NCBI GenBank assembly: GCA_018261615.1 | Contig: JAGTSE010000005.1 | Location: 1-64,000 of the forward strand | Length of the DNA stretch: 64,000 bases | From: Pseudomonadota bacterium | Lineage (GTDB): Bacteria > Pseudomonadota > Gammaproteobacteria > Enterobacterales > Enterobacteriaceae | Reading direction: 5' to 3' | Shown: in pieces, positions 54,742 to 64,000 of the stretch | Position numbering within the stretch: position 1 is the stretch's first letter | Layout of the letters: each line of letters opens with the position of its first letter | The notes under the pieces: model-generated | Databases searched by the model: none | What the model saw: only the letters and a program-made list of their open reading frames with translations | What the model was told of the DNA's origin: nothing | Made by a program: the position numbers and the translations under genes

Positions 54742-56154
54742 ATGGTAGATCAGGTTAAAGTCGTAGCCGACGAACAGGCTCCGGCTGAACAGTCGCTACG
54801 GCGAAATCTCACAAACCGGCATATACAGCTTATTGCGATCGGCGGCGCTATCGGCACCGGGCTGTTTATGGGCTCTGGCAAGACCATCAGCCTCGCAGGT
54901 CCGTCGATCATTTTTGTTTATATGATCATCGGTTTTATGCTGTTTTTCGTGATGCGTGCAATGGGTGAGTTGCTGCTGTCGAACCTCGAATATAAATCAT
55001 TTAGCGACTTCGCCGCCGATCTGCTGGGGCCGTGGGCGGGGTACTTTACCGGCTGGACCTACTGGTTCTGCTGGGTAGTGACTGGGATGGCGGACGTGGT
55101 GGCGATCACCGCCTACGCGCAATTCTGGTTTCCGGGTCTTGCCGACTGGGTCGCAGCGCTGGCGGTGGTATTGCTGCTGCTGAGCCTCAACCTCGCGACG
55201 GTAAAAATGTTCGGCGAGATGGAATTCTGGTTTGCGATGATCAAAATCGTTGCCATTGTCGCGCTGATTATTGTGGGGGTGGTGATGGTGTTGATGCACT
55301 TCAAATCGCCGACGGGCGTTGAAGCATCGTTCGCGCACCTGTGGAATGACGGCGGCTGGTTCCCGAAAGGCATCAGCGGTTTCTTCGCTGGTTTCCAGAT
55401 CGCAGTCTTCGCTTTTGTCGGGATCGAACTGGTCGGTACTACAGCGGCAGAAACTAAAGATCCAGAGAAATCCCTGCCGCGCGCGATTAACTCCATTCCG
55501 CTGCGTATTATCATGTTCTATGTCTTTGCGCTGATCATTATTATGTCAGTGACGCCGTGGAGCTCGATCGTCCCGGATAAAAGCCCGTTTGTGGAACTGT
55601 TTATGCTGGTTGGTATTCCGGCGGCCGCGAGCATCATCAACTTTGTGGTGCTGACTTCTGCTGCGTCGTCGGCGAACAGCGGCGTCTTCTCGACCAGTCG
55701 TATGCTGTTTGGGCTTGCGCAGGAGAACATGGCGCCGAAAGCGTTCGCTAAACTTTCTAAACGCGCGGTGCCGGCAAAAGGACTGACCTTCTCCTGTATC
55801 TGCCTGCTGGGCGGCGTGGTGATGCTCTATGTGAACCCGAGTGCAATTGCTGCATTCACCATGATCACTACCGTATCGGCCATTCTGTTTATGTTTGTCT
55901 GGACGATCATTCTCTACTCATACCTGGTCTACCGTAAACAGCGCCCGCATTTGCACGAAAAATCGAGCTACAAAATGCCGCTGGGTAAATTGATGTGTTG
56001 GGTGTGCATGGCCTTCTTTGCCTTCGTGCTGGTGCTGCTGACGCTGGAAGCGGATACCCGAGAAGCGCTGATCGTCACGCCGCTGTGGTTTATTGTGCTG
56101 GGCGCGGGCTGGCTCTATGCCGGTAAAAAACGTCTGGCTGGCCGTCAGCCATAA
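54742..56154 (+). CDS. cycA: D-serine/D-alanine/glycine:H+ symporter CycA
   Basis: CycA imports glycine, D-alanine, D-serine and D-cycloserine with protons. The 470-residue amino-acid permease (APC superfamily) has about twelve helices and the family signatures IAIGGAIGTGLFMGSGKTIS in helix 1 and FAGFQIAVFAFVGIELVGTT in helix 6. Length equals E. coli. A weakly paired leader of about 300 bases precedes it. Confidence 0.96.
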   Translation: MVDQVKVVADEQAPAEQSLRRNLTNRHIQLIAIGGAIGTGLFMGSGKTISLAGPSIIFVYMIIGFMLFFVMRAMGELLLSNLEYKSFSDFAADLLGPWAGYFTGWTYWFCWVVTGMADVVAITAYAQFWFPGLADWVAALAVVLLLLSLNLATVKMFGEMEFWFAMIKIVAIVALIIVGVVMVLMHFKSPTGVEASFAHLWNDGGWFPKGISGFFAGFQIAVFAFVGIELVGTTAAETKDPEKSLPRAINSIPLRIIMFYVFALIIIMSVTPWSSIVPDKSPFVELFMLVGIPAAASIINFVVLTSAASSANSGVFSTSRMLFGLAQENMAPKAFAKLSKRAVPAKGLTFSCICLLGGVVMLYVNPSAIAAFTMITTVSAILFMFVWTIILYSYLVYRKQRPHLHEKSSYKMPLGKLMCWVCMAFFAFVLVLLTLEADTREALIVTPLWFIVLGAGWLYAGKKRLAGRQP

Positions 56155-56196
56155 AAAAGAGCAGAGCCGCAAAGCGACTCTAAACTTCCATGAATC

Positions 56197-56223
56197 AAGG
56201 GCGCTCTTTTGGGCGCCTTTAAT
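56197..56223. terminator. Terminator between convergent cycA and ytfE
   Basis: An eight-base stem (aagggcgc with gcgccttt, one G-T pair) around tcttttgg carries A and T at its ends. It lies 42 bases after the cycA stop and at the ytfE stop. Confidence 0.6.
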
Positions 56224-56885
56224 TATTCCCCGGCGAGGGTACGCGGAAACAGGTTATTGTTTTCCAGACTGATGTGCTCCATCAGATCGTCAATTAACAG
56301 ATTGATGCCGTTATACATGGCTTTCCAGGTGGTGCAGGCTTCTGGAGGCGGTGTGACATTGTTGGTGATGTGCTTAATGACTTCCAGCAATTCACCGGCT
56401 TCATCGTGTTCACTCTCCATCACCGTGATCGGCCCCATGGCCTGTGAACCCATGCCCTGTTTGATCATCGGGAACAGGATCTGCTCCTCTTTCATCATAT
56501 GGCTGGAAAGTTCCTGGTGCAGCATCGTCAAATATTTGGTTAACCCGAGCGGCACATTCGGTTTATCGGCATGCACGCGTTCCACTTTGGTGGCCTGTAA
56601 AATCAGCTCCGGCAGTTGTTCGCGGTGGCGATTATGGTAACGCACGATTATGTGGTCGATGATTTCCGAAAGTTTGGCAACGCGCCAGTCTTTCTTGATG
56701 GGCTGCTCGGCCAGTTTTGCCAGTTCGGCTTCAATCACATCAATATCCAGCTCTTTGCGCGCCGCAGAGCGGCCGAGTGTCTGCTTACCGCCGCAGCAGT
56801 AATCCATATCGTATTGACGGAACAGTGCGGAGGCGCGGGGGATTGAGAGCGCCAACTCACCCAAGGGTTGATCGCGGAAAGCCAT
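56223..56885 (-). CDS. ytfE: Iron-sulfur cluster repair di-iron protein YtfE (RIC)
   Basis: YtfE restores iron-sulfur clusters damaged by nitric oxide and oxidants and can reduce NO. The 220-residue protein has the N-terminal ScdA-type domain with [10 protein letters not shown] near residue 30 and a hemerythrin-like four-helix domain whose histidines and glutamates ([51 protein letters not shown]) bind the di-iron centre. A strong NsrR operator lies 26 bases before the ATG, and the repressor gene nsrR is in this same window. Confidence 0.97.
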   Translation of the reverse strand: MAFRDQPLGELALSIPRASALFRQYDMDYCCGGKQTLGRSAARKELDIDVIEAELAKLAEQPIKKDWRVAKLSEIIDHIIVRYHNRHREQLPELILQATKVERVHADKPNVPLGLTKYLTMLHQELSSHMMKEEQILFPMIKQGMGSQAMGPITVMESEHDEAGELLEVIKHITNNVTPPPEACTTWKAMYNGINLLIDDLMEHISLENNNLFPRTLAGE

Positions 56886-56910
56886 AGCAGTTACCTCATC
56901 GTGAAATTAT

Positions 56911-56933
56911 AAGGTGTATTATAAATACATCTT
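56911..56933 (-). promoter_or_regulatory. NsrR operator upstream of ytfE
   Basis: On the minus strand an 11-1-11 inverted motif is seen: AAGATGTATTT, one base, TAATACACCTT. Against the NsrR consensus (AAGATGCATTT and AAATGCATCTT) the first half matches at 10 of 11 and the second at 8 of 11. It lies 26 bases from the ytfE ATG. NO-responsive repression of ytfE by NsrR is established in E. coli. Confidence 0.8.
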
Positions 56934-57088
56934 TATGCCGATGATATACCCCTTTTGAGGTGAGAAAAATCGATTTATGCCCTAATTACAAGAAATGTGA
57001 TATTTGTCACAAAAAAATATTTCGTGGTTAACATGTTGAATGTAGGTAACTTTATTGAAAATTTTTGGATATGGTTTTGTATCTGGAT

Positions 57089-57115
57089 TAAACAACTACG
57101 TAACGCTGCCGATAC
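57089..57115 (+). promoter_or_regulatory. Sigma 28 (FliA) promoter of the Tsr-like chemoreceptor
   Basis: TAAACAAC at 57089-57096, an 11-base spacer, then GCCGATAC at 57108-57115 match the FliA consensus with exact spacing; the -10 differs only in the last base. The element ends 39 bases before the ATG at 57155. Confidence 0.85.
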
Positions 57116-57154
57116 AGAGAGTTAGACCATTCCCTTACTAAATAAAGGACTATT

Positions 57155-58810
57155 ATGTTTAAGCGTATTAAAGTTATTACCTTACTAATTATGGTGTTGC
57201 TAGTACTGGGTACGATGCAGCTTATCTCTGCTGGCGTGTTTGTCAGCGCGCTGAATAATGACAAAAACAACTTTAACGTTTCTCATCTTTCCAGCCAGAA
57301 CGTTTCTGCGTTCACCGATGCCTGGATCAGCCTTAACCAGGCTCGCGTCACGTTGAACCGCGGTATGCTGCGCTTACAGAGCAGCGCTGCCAGCCAGATC
57401 AATGGCGGGCAACTGAGCGAGCTGACCAACACGACGACTGACTTGCTGAATCAGGCGCAAAAGTATTTTGAAAAATACAAATCGATAACAAACACGCCGG
57501 GGCTGGAGCCAAATCTTTCCAGCGACCTGGAAAAACAGTACGGCATTTACCATGCGACGTTGACGGAAATGAACCGTCTGCTGGTGGCGGGCAATCTGGA
57601 AGATATGTTCCGCCAGAACGCTGAAGCGAAACAGGTCGCTATGCAGAAGAGCTACCGTGCATGGCGTGATGCTCAGGCTGTACTGGCGAGCCAGGGCATG
57701 ATCGAGAACGAGAATGATTACCAGCGCATCCTGTGGATTCTGGGTGTCGTCATGGTCGTTGTTCTGGCTGTGATCATCATCAGCTGGATAGCGATGCAGC
57801 GTGTACTGCTGAAACCGCTGCATGAAGTGATGGGACATATCCGCCACATTGCGGCTGGTGATTTAACACACGCAATCGACGCTGAAGGCAAAAACGAGAT
57901 GGCGCTGCTGGCGCAAAACGTGCAGGAGATGCAGCAGTCACTGATGAAAACCGTCAGCGTGGTTCGCGATGGTGCCGATACCATTTATACCGGTGCGGGC
58001 GAAATCTCTGCCGGTAGCAACGATCTCTCTTCCCGTACCGAGCAGCAAGCGGCCTCGCTGGAAGAGACTGCGGCCAGCATGGAACAACTGACAGCAACGG
58101 TGAAACAGAACGCCGACAACGCCCGCCAGGCGACGCAACTGGCGCAGAACGCCTCCAGTACGGCGAAAAAAGGCGGTCAGGTTGTTGATGGCGTGGTGCG
58201 TACGATGGACGAAATTGCCACCAGTTCCAGCAAAATCGCGCAAATCACCAACGTGATCGACGGCATCGCTTTCCAGACCAATATCCTGGCGCTGAATGCT
58301 GCGGTTGAAGCCGCCCGCGCCGGTGAACAAGGCCGCGGTTTCGCTGTTGTTGCTGGTGAAGTTCGTACACTGGCGCAGCGCAGCGCGCAGGCGGCGAAAG
58401 AGATCAAAGGACTGATCGAAGATTCCGGTAGCCGCGTCGATGCAGGCGCTGCGCTGGTACATCAAGCCGGAGATACGATGAAAGAGATCGTCAGTGCTGT
58501 CACCCGCGTGACGGATATCATGAGCGAAATCTCATCGGCTTCGGATGAGCAGAGCCGCGGTATCGATCAGGTGGGTCAGGCTGTTGCTGAGATGGACCGC
58601 GTTACTCAGCAGAACGCTTCGCTGGTGGAAGAGTCCGCTGCCGCTGCAGCCGCGCTGGAAGAGCAGGCCGCACGCCTGACAGAAACGGTAGCGGTATTTA
58701 AAATCAACCGCAGCCGCAGCTTGCGCACGCCTGCGCTGGTAAAACCGGACAGCAAACCGCAGGCGAAAGCCGCAGAGAGCTTTAGCGAAGCGAACTGGGA
58801 AACCTTCTAA
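57155..58810 (+). CDS. Tsr-type methyl-accepting chemotaxis protein
   Basis: This 551-residue receptor has exactly the length of E. coli Tsr and the same plan: membrane helix (about 7-30), TarH four-helix sensor (about 35-188), second helix (about 192-214), HAMP, methylation helices, hairpin tip ([20 protein letters not shown]) and the CheR/CheB pentapeptide NWETF at the end. In the ligand site, R64, N68, R69 and R73 stand at the same positions as in Tsr, whose arginines hold the amino-acid carboxylate, so an amino-acid ligand is likely. The sensor otherwise differs much from Tsr, so it is a paralogue rather than tsr itself (tsr maps elsewhere in E. coli). It is inserted between ytfE and ytfF. 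Confidence 0.9.
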   Translation: MFKRIKVITLLIMVLLVLGTMQLISAGVFVSALNNDKNNFNVSHLSSQNVSAFTDAWISLNQARVTLNRGMLRLQSSAASQINGGQLSELTNTTTDLLNQAQKYFEKYKSITNTPGLEPNLSSDLEKQYGIYHATLTEMNRLLVAGNLEDMFRQNAEAKQVAMQKSYRAWRDAQAVLASQGMIENENDYQRILWILGVVMVVVLAVIIISWIAMQRVLLKPLHEVMGHIRHIAAGDLTHAIDAEGKNEMALLAQNVQEMQQSLMKTVSVVRDGADTIYTGAGEISAGSNDLSSRTEQQAASLEETAASMEQLTATVKQNADNARQATQLAQNASSTAKKGGQVVDGVVRTMDEIATSSSKIAQITNVIDGIAFQTNILALNAAVEAARAGEQGRGFAVVAGEVRTLAQRSAQAAKEIKGLIEDSGSRVDAGAALVHQAGDTMKEIVSAVTRVTDIMSEISSASDEQSRGIDQVGQAVAEMDRVTQQNASLVEESAAAAAALEEQAARLTETVAVFKINRSRSLRTPALVKPDSKPQAKAAESFSEANWETF

Positions 58811-58833
58811 ATCCTCGCTTCAGGCTGACCAGA

Positions 58834-58861
58834 CCCGGCGCAATAACGCCGGGTTTTTTAT
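58834..58861. terminator. Terminator between convergent chemoreceptor and ytfF
   Basis: A perfect seven-base GC stem (cccggcg / cgccggg, loop caataa) is followed by seven T. It lies 23 bases after the chemoreceptor stop and touches the ytfF stop. Confidence 0.85.
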
Positions 58862-59823
58862 TCCTGCTCTACTGAAATAACGCTTACTTTTTGCGGTTTA
58901 GACAACACTGCCATCACCACGCCACACACCAGCAGCACAACGCCGCAAAAGGTGAGCAGCGGCGGGATGCTCTGGCGCAACAGGAAGGTATAAAGCAGCC
59001 CGGCCAGCGTTTCGAAAACAATCAGCGGGCCGACTATAACTGTTGGCAGACGCTGGCAGGCAATATTCCAGCATAGCGCGCCCACCCACGAGCAGAGTAT
59101 GGCAATGGCAAACATCAGCACGATAAACACCAGCGGATGCGGGCCGAACGGCAGGGAAAAATCAGGCTGCTGCACGCCAAGCCACAGGCAGGCGGCGAGA
59201 TAACCGACCAACGAGACAGGCAACGTGACCAGCGCTTGCGCTGTCGCCCACATCATCGGATTTTTATCCGGGTTCTCCCGCAACCAGCGGGCGTTACGCA
59301 GGGCATACCACGCCCAGCAACCCACCGAGGTAAATGCCAGCGCGATCCCCGTACCGTAACGGCGCCAGGTGAAATCCGGCAGACCATGGCGCAGCTCGGC
59401 GATATTGACGCATATCAGGCCGATCGCGATGCAGGTAAGCGCGGGTGCCAGCCGACGCCAGGGGAGTTTTCCGTCCCGCTGGCTATAGAGCAGGTTGGCA
59501 CATACAGGAATCACCACTGGCAGGGTGGCGATGATCATGGTCGATACCGGCGCGCCAGTACGCTGGATGGCGCTTGCCAGGCAGACGTAATAAATCAGGT
59601 TGCCCATCATCGTCAGCGCCAGCGCAGTCGCCCAGTCGCCGCGTGTTAACTGGCGCAGACGCGTGCGCCCGAGCCACGTTAGCGGCAGGGCGATCAGACC
59701 CAGCGCCAGATAACGGCCGGTGGATTGCAATACCGCCGGGTAATCCGGCACGATCAGCGGCCCAACGAAAATTAAGCCCCACAATAGCCCGGCAAGCAGG
59801 GCGTACAACACACCACTAATCAT
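58858..59823 (-). CDS. ytfF: EamA/DMT superfamily transporter YtfF
   Basis: YtfF is an inner-membrane protein of the drug/metabolite transporter superfamily with ten helices in two EamA repeats. The 321-residue product equals E. coli YtfF in length and is similar throughout (MISGVLYALLAGLLWGLIFV; AIQRTGAPVSTMIIATLPVV; GPLIVFETLAGLLYTFLLRQ). The substrate is unknown. The ATG at 59823 matches the E. coli start. An AraC-family gene lies directly upstream on the same strand, 75 bases away. Confidence 0.93.
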   Translation of the reverse strand: MISGVLYALLAGLLWGLIFVGPLIVPDYPAVLQSTGRYLALGLIALPLTWLGRTRLRQLTRGDWATALALTMMGNLIYYVCLASAIQRTGAPVSTMIIATLPVVIPVCANLLYSQRDGKLPWRRLAPALTCIAIGLICVNIAELRHGLPDFTWRRYGTGIALAFTSVGCWAWYALRNARWLRENPDKNPMMWATAQALVTLPVSLVGYLAACLWLGVQQPDFSLPFGPHPLVFIVLMFAIAILCSWVGALCWNIACQRLPTVIVGPLIVFETLAGLLYTFLLRQSIPPLLTFCGVVLLVCGVVMAVLSKPQKVSVISVEQE

Positions 59824-59898
59824 CATTCCATCCACGTTTACATTGGCTGTCGCCAGTGTAGGGAAGCGATGGCGCGAAATATTGTATGAGATTGCGCA

Positions 59899-60723
59899 CT
59901 AACGGCGGGTGACTTGCTTCTGATAACGCACTGGCGTGATGCCGTAGCGGTGGGTAAAGGCGCGTGTCAGATGCGATTGATCCGTCAGCCCGGTCATGGC
60001 AGCGACGTCTGCCGCAGGCATGCCCTGCGTGAGAAACGCTTTTGCCCGCCACAAGCGGATCGCCATCAACATCTGGTGCGGCGTGACATGGAAGTGCGCC
60101 TTGAACTGGCGTTGGAAATGGTACGGGCTAAGCGCAGCAACGTTCGCTAACTCGTCCAGCGTCAGGCTGTGCATATAGTTGTCGTGCAGATAGTCGCGCA
60201 CGCGTTCAAAACGGTGTTCACCTTCCGGGCGCTGCGGCGCGTGATGCGCCAGCGGGCGAAAAGTATCGATCAGATCCAGCAAAATGCCTTGCTGCACCAG
60301 TGGATCGTCGGTGTGCCACAGGCCGTGGATCTGCGTGCAGATCTGCCGGGTGCGTAGCGGATCGTGACGCATCACCTCGCTGAACCACCAGTGGCGAACG
60401 CCGGTCACTTCTTCGAGCAACTGCGGATCGAGATAGACCATGCGATAGCGCCAGCCATCATCGGCTGCGGCTTCGCCGGTGTGCAGCTCGTCGGGGTTCA
60501 TGGTGACCACGGAATTGGCCGGGGCGACATACTGCGTACCGCGATAGCGGAAGCGTTCGGCACCGTCTTCAATGGCGCCAATACCAAACGCTTCATGGGT
60601 GTGGGGTTCGAACGCGTAACGGGAGATATGCGCGTGATACAGCTCAACACCTGGCACCTTCGCCAGGTGGCGGAAGCGCGCGCAATCTCGCTCGTCGTTA
60701 AACTGCTCTGGTACGCCTTCCAC
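59899..60723 (-). CDS. AraC-family transcriptional regulator
   Basis: This 274-residue protein has an N-terminal cupin sensor (VELYHAHISRYAFEPHTHEA; VTMNPDELHTGEA, about 25-100) and a C-terminal pair of AraC helix-turn-helices (about 172-270: LTLDELANVAALSPYHFQRQ; AADVAAMTGLTDQSHLTRAF then RYGITPVRYQKQ). It belongs to the group often encoded beside EamA or LysE exporters, and here it directly precedes ytfF on the same strand. E. coli has no regulator between ytfF and qorB. It may control ytfF. I do not recognise a gene name. Confidence 0.85.
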   Translation of the reverse strand: MEGVPEQFNDERDCARFRHLAKVPGVELYHAHISRYAFEPHTHEAFGIGAIEDGAERFRYRGTQYVAPANSVVTMNPDELHTGEAAADDGWRYRMVYLDPQLLEEVTGVRHWWFSEVMRHDPLRTRQICTQIHGLWHTDDPLVQQGILLDLIDTFRPLAHHAPQRPEGEHRFERVRDYLHDNYMHSLTLDELANVAALSPYHFQRQFKAHFHVTPHQMLMAIRLWRAKAFLTQGMPAADVAAMTGLTDQSHLTRAFTHRYGITPVRYQKQVTRR

Positions 60724-60804
60724 AATGCTTCTCCACGCGGGTCATCGCTGCATTATTCAGGATGACCCGGCGGCAGGCTACAAAAATTAACCAATATTTA
60801 ACCG

Positions 60805-61653
60805 TTACGCCAGGGCGTTGACGTTGTCAGCGATCGGCGTGGTCGGTCGGCCAATCAGCTTGCTGAGCGTTTTGCTGTCATCAAACAGACCGCCTTTTGC
60901 GGCTCCGGCATCGGAATCCGCCAGCAGATTAGCAAACACGTCCGGCAGCCCAGCGCCTTTCAGCGCGGCGGCGAAATCCGCTTCACTCAGGTTCTGATAA
61001 ACGATGTCTTTACCGCTGGCTTTGCTTAGCAGGGCGGCCAGTTCGCTCAGTGTCCAGCCGTTATCACCCGCCAGTTCATAAACTTTCCCGGCATGGCCCT
61101 CTTCACTGATCACACGAGCAGCGGCAGCAGCATAATCCGCGCGGGTCGCCGAGGCGATTTTGCCGTCGCCTGCGGCACCGATAAAGACGCCGTGCGCCAG
61201 TGCCGCCGGTGCGCTGGCAAGGTAGTTTTCGCTGTACCAGCCGTTGCGCAGTAATGCATACGGAATGCCTGATTCGGCGAGCATTTTCTCGGTTTCGACA
61301 TGTTCGACGTGCAGGCCGAGCGGAGATTTATCCGCATGTAGCAGGCTGGTGTAGGCGATAAATTTCACCCCTGCGGCTTTAGCAGCGTTGATCACATTGC
61401 GGTGCTGTGCGGCGCGCTGGCCCACTTCGCTACTGGAGATCAGCAACAATTTATCGACGCCTGCCAGCGCCTGCGTTAGCGCGGCCTGGTCGCCGTAGTC
61501 GGCCTGACGCACCAGTATGCCCTGTTTGCTCAGCGCTTCGGCTTTTGCCGGGTTACGGACAATGGCGACTATTTGTTTTGCCGCGATGGTTTTCAGCAGT
61601 TCTTCTACTACAAACTGGCCCAGTTGGCCGGTCGCGCCGGTAAGTGCGATCAT
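60805..61653 (-). CDS. qorB: NAD(P)H:quinone oxidoreductase QorB
   Basis: QorB (YtfG, QOR2) reduces quinones with NADPH. The 282-residue protein is an atypical short-chain dehydrogenase of the NmrA type with the N-terminal dinucleotide motif ALTGATGQLGQFVVEELL and the conserved RNGWYSENYL segment. It is slightly shorter than the E. coli protein (286). It is divergent from qorR, its HxlR regulator, across 84 bases. Confidence 0.94.
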   Translation of the reverse strand: MIALTGATGQLGQFVVEELLKTIAAKQIVAIVRNPAKAEALSKQGILVRQADYGDQAALTQALAGVDKLLLISSSEVGQRAAQHRNVINAAKAAGVKFIAYTSLLHADKSPLGLHVEHVETEKMLAESGIPYALLRNGWYSENYLASAPAALAHGVFIGAAGDGKIASATRADYAAAAARVISEEGHAGKVYELAGDNGWTLSELAALLSKASGKDIVYQNLSEADFAAALKGAGLPDVFANLLADSDAGAAKGGLFDDSKTLSKLIGRPTTPIADNVNALA

Positions 61654-61737
61654 GGTGTTCTCCTTACGTGTTCAGTGAGTGTTGTGGTAAGCTATCATTC
61701 AAACTAACTTTTAGTAAGTACGTACAAAAAGGTAAGT

Positions 61738-62130
61738 ATGAAAATAGTTTTTACCCCACAGACCCTGAGCGAACAGATACGCGACGGTAATTTGTTCGCC
61801 GAGCAGTGCCCGTCGCGGGATGTTCTCAAACATGTGACCAGCCGCTGGGGGGTGTTGATCCTCGTGTCGCTGCGTGATGGCACGCACCGTTTTAGCGATC
61901 TGCGCCGCAAGATGGGCGGCGTCAGCGAAAAGATGCTGGCGCAAAGCCTGCAATGGCTGGAGCAGGATGGTTTTATTAACCGTGTTGCGTACCCGGTCGT
62001 ACCGCCGCATGTTGAGTATAGTCTGACCCCGCTCGGCGAAGAGGTCAGCGAGAAGGTGGCCGCGCTGGCGGACTGGATAGAACTAAATATTCCGCAGGTG
62101 CTGGCGCATCATGCGAAACAGGTGGCGTAG
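61738..62130 (+). CDS. qorR: HxlR-family redox-sensing repressor QorR
   Basis: QorR (YtfH) is a winged helix-turn-helix repressor of the HxlR/DUF24 family; members use a conserved N-terminal cysteine to sense quinones or aldehydes. In this 130-residue protein C23 stands in the family position (LFAEQCPSRDVLKHVTSRWG), followed by the DNA-binding wing (HRFSDLRRKMGGVSEKMLAQ). It is divergent from qorB. The gap holds the palindrome gtacgtac (61718-61725) and two agtaagta/ggtaagta words that may form its operator. Confidence 0.93.
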   Translation: MKIVFTPQTLSEQIRDGNLFAEQCPSRDVLKHVTSRWGVLILVSLRDGTHRFSDLRRKMGGVSEKMLAQSLQWLEQDGFINRVAYPVVPPHVEYSLTPLGEEVSEKVAALADWIELNIPQVLAHHAKQVA

Positions 62131-62157
62131 GCCCGGTAAGCATTAGCGCCACCGGGC
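62129..62157. repeat. REP-like palindromic unit after qorR
   Basis: The stretch has gcccggt (62131-62137) paired with accgggc (62151-62157) around aagcattagcgcc, the typical form of REP units in Enterobacter and relatives. It overlaps the qorR stop by one or two bases and lies between two convergent genes. Confidence 0.6.
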
Positions 62158-62220
62158 AAGATGCTGGATGGCGCTGCGCTGATCTGGCTGACAAAAGGGT
62201 TTTCCCCCAGACCGGGTTAA

Positions 62221-64000
62221 TCACGACTTGTTTAAATCGATGCTATAAATCGCAAAGCCGATTTCGTCGTTTCCCACTTTTTGCATCGGATAACGCGCGT
62301 TCTGTTTAATAAACGCGGCGGCTTTCTCCGTCGGCGCGGTTTCAAAACGAATATCCAACTTGTGGCTTGTGTGAACCGGAGCCAGTTGCCAGTTGTTATC
62401 TGCGGCGGGATGGATTTCCCCGGCGCGCTTCGTTTCATCGCTGATCCACTTTGCCAGCACAGCGCGGTTTTCATCCGGCGAAGCAAAAGCGATATGACTG
62501 TCTCCCGTTCCGGCAAACTTACCGCCGTAGGCGCGGTAATTATTGGTGGCGACGAGGAAAACCGCGTTCGGATCGATGGGCTTGCCGTTAAACGTCAGAT
62601 CCTTAATACGTTCCGCCTGCGGGTTTATACTCTGGCATTCGCCATCGTAACGTGCAGGCTGCGTCACATCGATCTGGTATTTCACTCCGTCGATAACATC
62701 GAAGTTATAGGTGCGAAAACCGTCCCAGTTAATCAGGCTTTGCGGCTTATTGCTGTTGGGATCGATTTGATTAAATTGCCCGGCAGAGCACTCCAGCCAC
62801 TCTTTCACCTCTTTACCGGTCGCTTTTACCACCACCAGCGTGTTGGGGTAGAGGTAGAGATCGGCAGCATTACGGAACGTGAGCTGACCTTTTTCTACTT
62901 CAACAAAACTGGCCGGATCGTTTTTACGTCCACCCGCTTTAAATGGAGCGGCAGCAGAGAGCACCGGCAGTTTCGCCAGATCCGGATCGCCCTGAATAAA
63001 GCGTTCCACATAGGCTTTTTGCGCGTTATTCACCACCTGTACGGTCGGATCGTCCTGCACCAGCGACAGGTAGCTGTACATGTTGTCGGCCGATTGCCCA
63101 ATTGCCTTACCCACAAAATGACGTGTGGCGTCGTGATCGTGTTTGAGGATCGCTACCAGCTTGCTGTCCTCGCCAACGAGGGCTTTCTTCGCCGCGGCGT
63201 CGTAGATGGGGCGCGCTTCGGCTGTGGATTGTGTTACCTGCCATTTGCCTGAATCGTTGTTCAACACCAGATCGACGACGCCGAGATGATCACCCCACAT
63301 GCCCGGCATCACCGACGGAATACCGTTCAGGGTTCCTTTGCTGATATCTGCGCCTTTGATGGCGACAAAATCTTTACCCGGGAAGACGGCATGAGCGTGA
63401 CCAAACAGAATGGCATCGACACCCGGCACTTCGCTGAGGTAGTAAACGGAGTTTTCCGCCATCGCCTGGTACGGCTCCGCCGACAGCCCGGAGTGTGCCA
63501 CCACGACCACCAGATCGGCACCTTTGGCGCGCATTTCCGGCACGTAGCGTCGCGCGGTTTCGGTGATGTCATTGACCGTCACTTTACCGTTGAGGTTGGT
63601 TTTATCCCACACCATGATCTGCGGCGGCACAAAGCCGATATAACCGATGCGCAGCGTGTGGGTTTTGCCCTCTTTATCCTGCACTGCGGTCTCTTTAATC
63701 AGGTAAGGCGTGAACAGCGGTTTTTTGCTTTTTGCATCGATAATATTGGCATTTACATAAGGGAATTTCGCCCCCGCCAGTGCTTTGTGCAGGTAATCAA
63801 GGCCGTAGTTAAATTCATGGTTGCCGAGGTTACCCACGGTGTAATCAAGGGTATTCATCGCCTTATAGACCGGATGAACTTCTCCTGCTTTAAGCCCCTT
63901 TGCCGCCATATAATCGCCCAGTGGACTGCCCTGGATTAAGTCGCCGTTATCCACCAGCACGCTGTTCTTGGCTTCGCTCCGCGCGGCGTTGATCAGGCTG
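62221..64000 (-). CDS. cpdB: 2',3'-cyclic-nucleotide 2'-phosphodiesterase/3'-nucleotidase (partial)
   Basis: CpdB is a periplasmic enzyme that hydrolyses 2',3'-cyclic nucleotides and 3'-nucleotides. About 593 of some 647 residues are visible; the N-terminus, with the signal peptide and first metal ligands, lies beyond the right edge. The sequence reads [20 protein letters not shown] at the edge, then the metallophosphatase motifs GNHEFNYG and GHAHAVFPG, and the 5'-nucleotidase C-terminal domain with [16 protein letters not shown]. Match to E. coli CpdB is high throughout. Confidence 0.95.
   Translation of the reverse strand, partial: SLINAARSEAKNSVLVDNGDLIQGSPLGDYMAAKGLKAGEVHPVYKAMNTLDYTVGNLGNHEFNYGLDYLHKALAGAKFPYVNANIIDAKSKKPLFTPYLIKETAVQDKEGKTHTLRIGYIGFVPPQIMVWDKTNLNGKVTVNDITETARRYVPEMRAKGADLVVVVAHSGLSAEPYQAMAENSVYYLSEVPGVDAILFGHAHAVFPGKDFVAIKGADISKGTLNGIPSVMPGMWGDHLGVVDLVLNNDSGKWQVTQSTAEARPIYDAAAKKALVGEDSKLVAILKHDHDATRHFVGKAIGQSADNMYSYLSLVQDDPTVQVVNNAQKAYVERFIQGDPDLAKLPVLSAAAPFKAGGRKNDPASFVEVEKGQLTFRNAADLYLYPNTLVVVKATGKEVKEWLECSAGQFNQIDPNSNKPQSLINWDGFRTYNFDVIDGVKYQIDVTQPARYDGECQSINPQAERIKDLTFNGKPIDPNAVFLVATNNYRAYGGKFAGTGDSHIAFASPDENRAVLAKWISDETKRAGEIHPAADNNWQLAPVHTSHKLDIRFETAPTEKAAAFIKQNARYPMQKVGNDEIGFAIYSIDLNKS

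Noticed and set aside
62281..63252. 323-codon open frame on the plus strand opposite cpdB
   Set aside because: It is the mirror frame of a highly conserved gene and shows no domain or ribosome site.

Overview
The window is a chromosomal segment of a motile member of the Enterobacteriaceae. Gene order and protein similarity follow the 94-95 minute region of Escherichia coli (yjeI, epmB-efp, frd, epmA, psd, glyVXY, mutL-miaA-hfq-hfl, purA, rnr, ula, rpsF-rplI, cycA, cpdB). Motility genes, the absence of ampC beside frdD, and several insertions and decayed genes suggest an Enterobacter/Kosakonia-like genus; the genus cannot be fixed from this window.

Layout. 1-1.2 kb is an AT-rich island with two small unknown reading frames and a decayed membrane-protein gene. 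1.2-6.8 kb holds yjeI, a chemoreceptor, the EF-P pair epmB/efp, the entericidins, an orphan LuxR regulator and the guanidine exporter gdx under a guanidine-II riboswitch. 6.8-11.8 kb holds a decayed blc, the fumarate reductase operon frdABCD and epmA, with FNR-type sites between frdA and epmA. 11.8-18.8 kb holds mscM, psd, rsgA, orn, three identical tRNA-Gly genes and a DnaA-box cluster at the position of the E. coli datA locus. 18.8-31.9 kb is the queG, nnr-tsaE-amiB-mutL-miaA-hfq-hflX-hflK-hflC, yjeT, purA block. 31.9-36 kb holds nsrR, rnr and rlmB with an ABC-transporter gene scrap between the last two. 36-43 kb is variable: an MHS-family transporter, aidB, a Cache-type chemoreceptor, yjfN, bsmA and yjfP. 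43-49.6 kb is the complete ascorbate regulon (ulaR, ulaG, ulaABCDEF). 49.6-53 kb holds two transporter pseudogenes, yjfY, the rpsF-priB-rpsR-rplI operon and an ERIC element. 53-64 kb holds ytfB, fklB, cycA, ytfE with an NsrR operator, a Tsr-like chemoreceptor, ytfF, an AraC regulator, qorB/qorR, and cpdB running off the right edge.

Functional links inside the window: EpmA and EpmB both modify Lys34 of EF-P, encoded here; NsrR is encoded here and its probable operator lies before ytfE; three chemoreceptor genes carry FliA (sigma 28) promoters and interrupt otherwise conserved synteny; RsgA, RlmB, the r-protein operon and Hfq/HflX/RNase R form the translation and RNA-decay core.

I found no CRISPR array, prophage, transposase or convincing new multi-gene system. 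The least explained parts are the 459-861 ORF pair, the orphan LuxR regulator and the AraC gene beside ytfF. Gene names rest on remembered family sequences and synteny; no database search was run.
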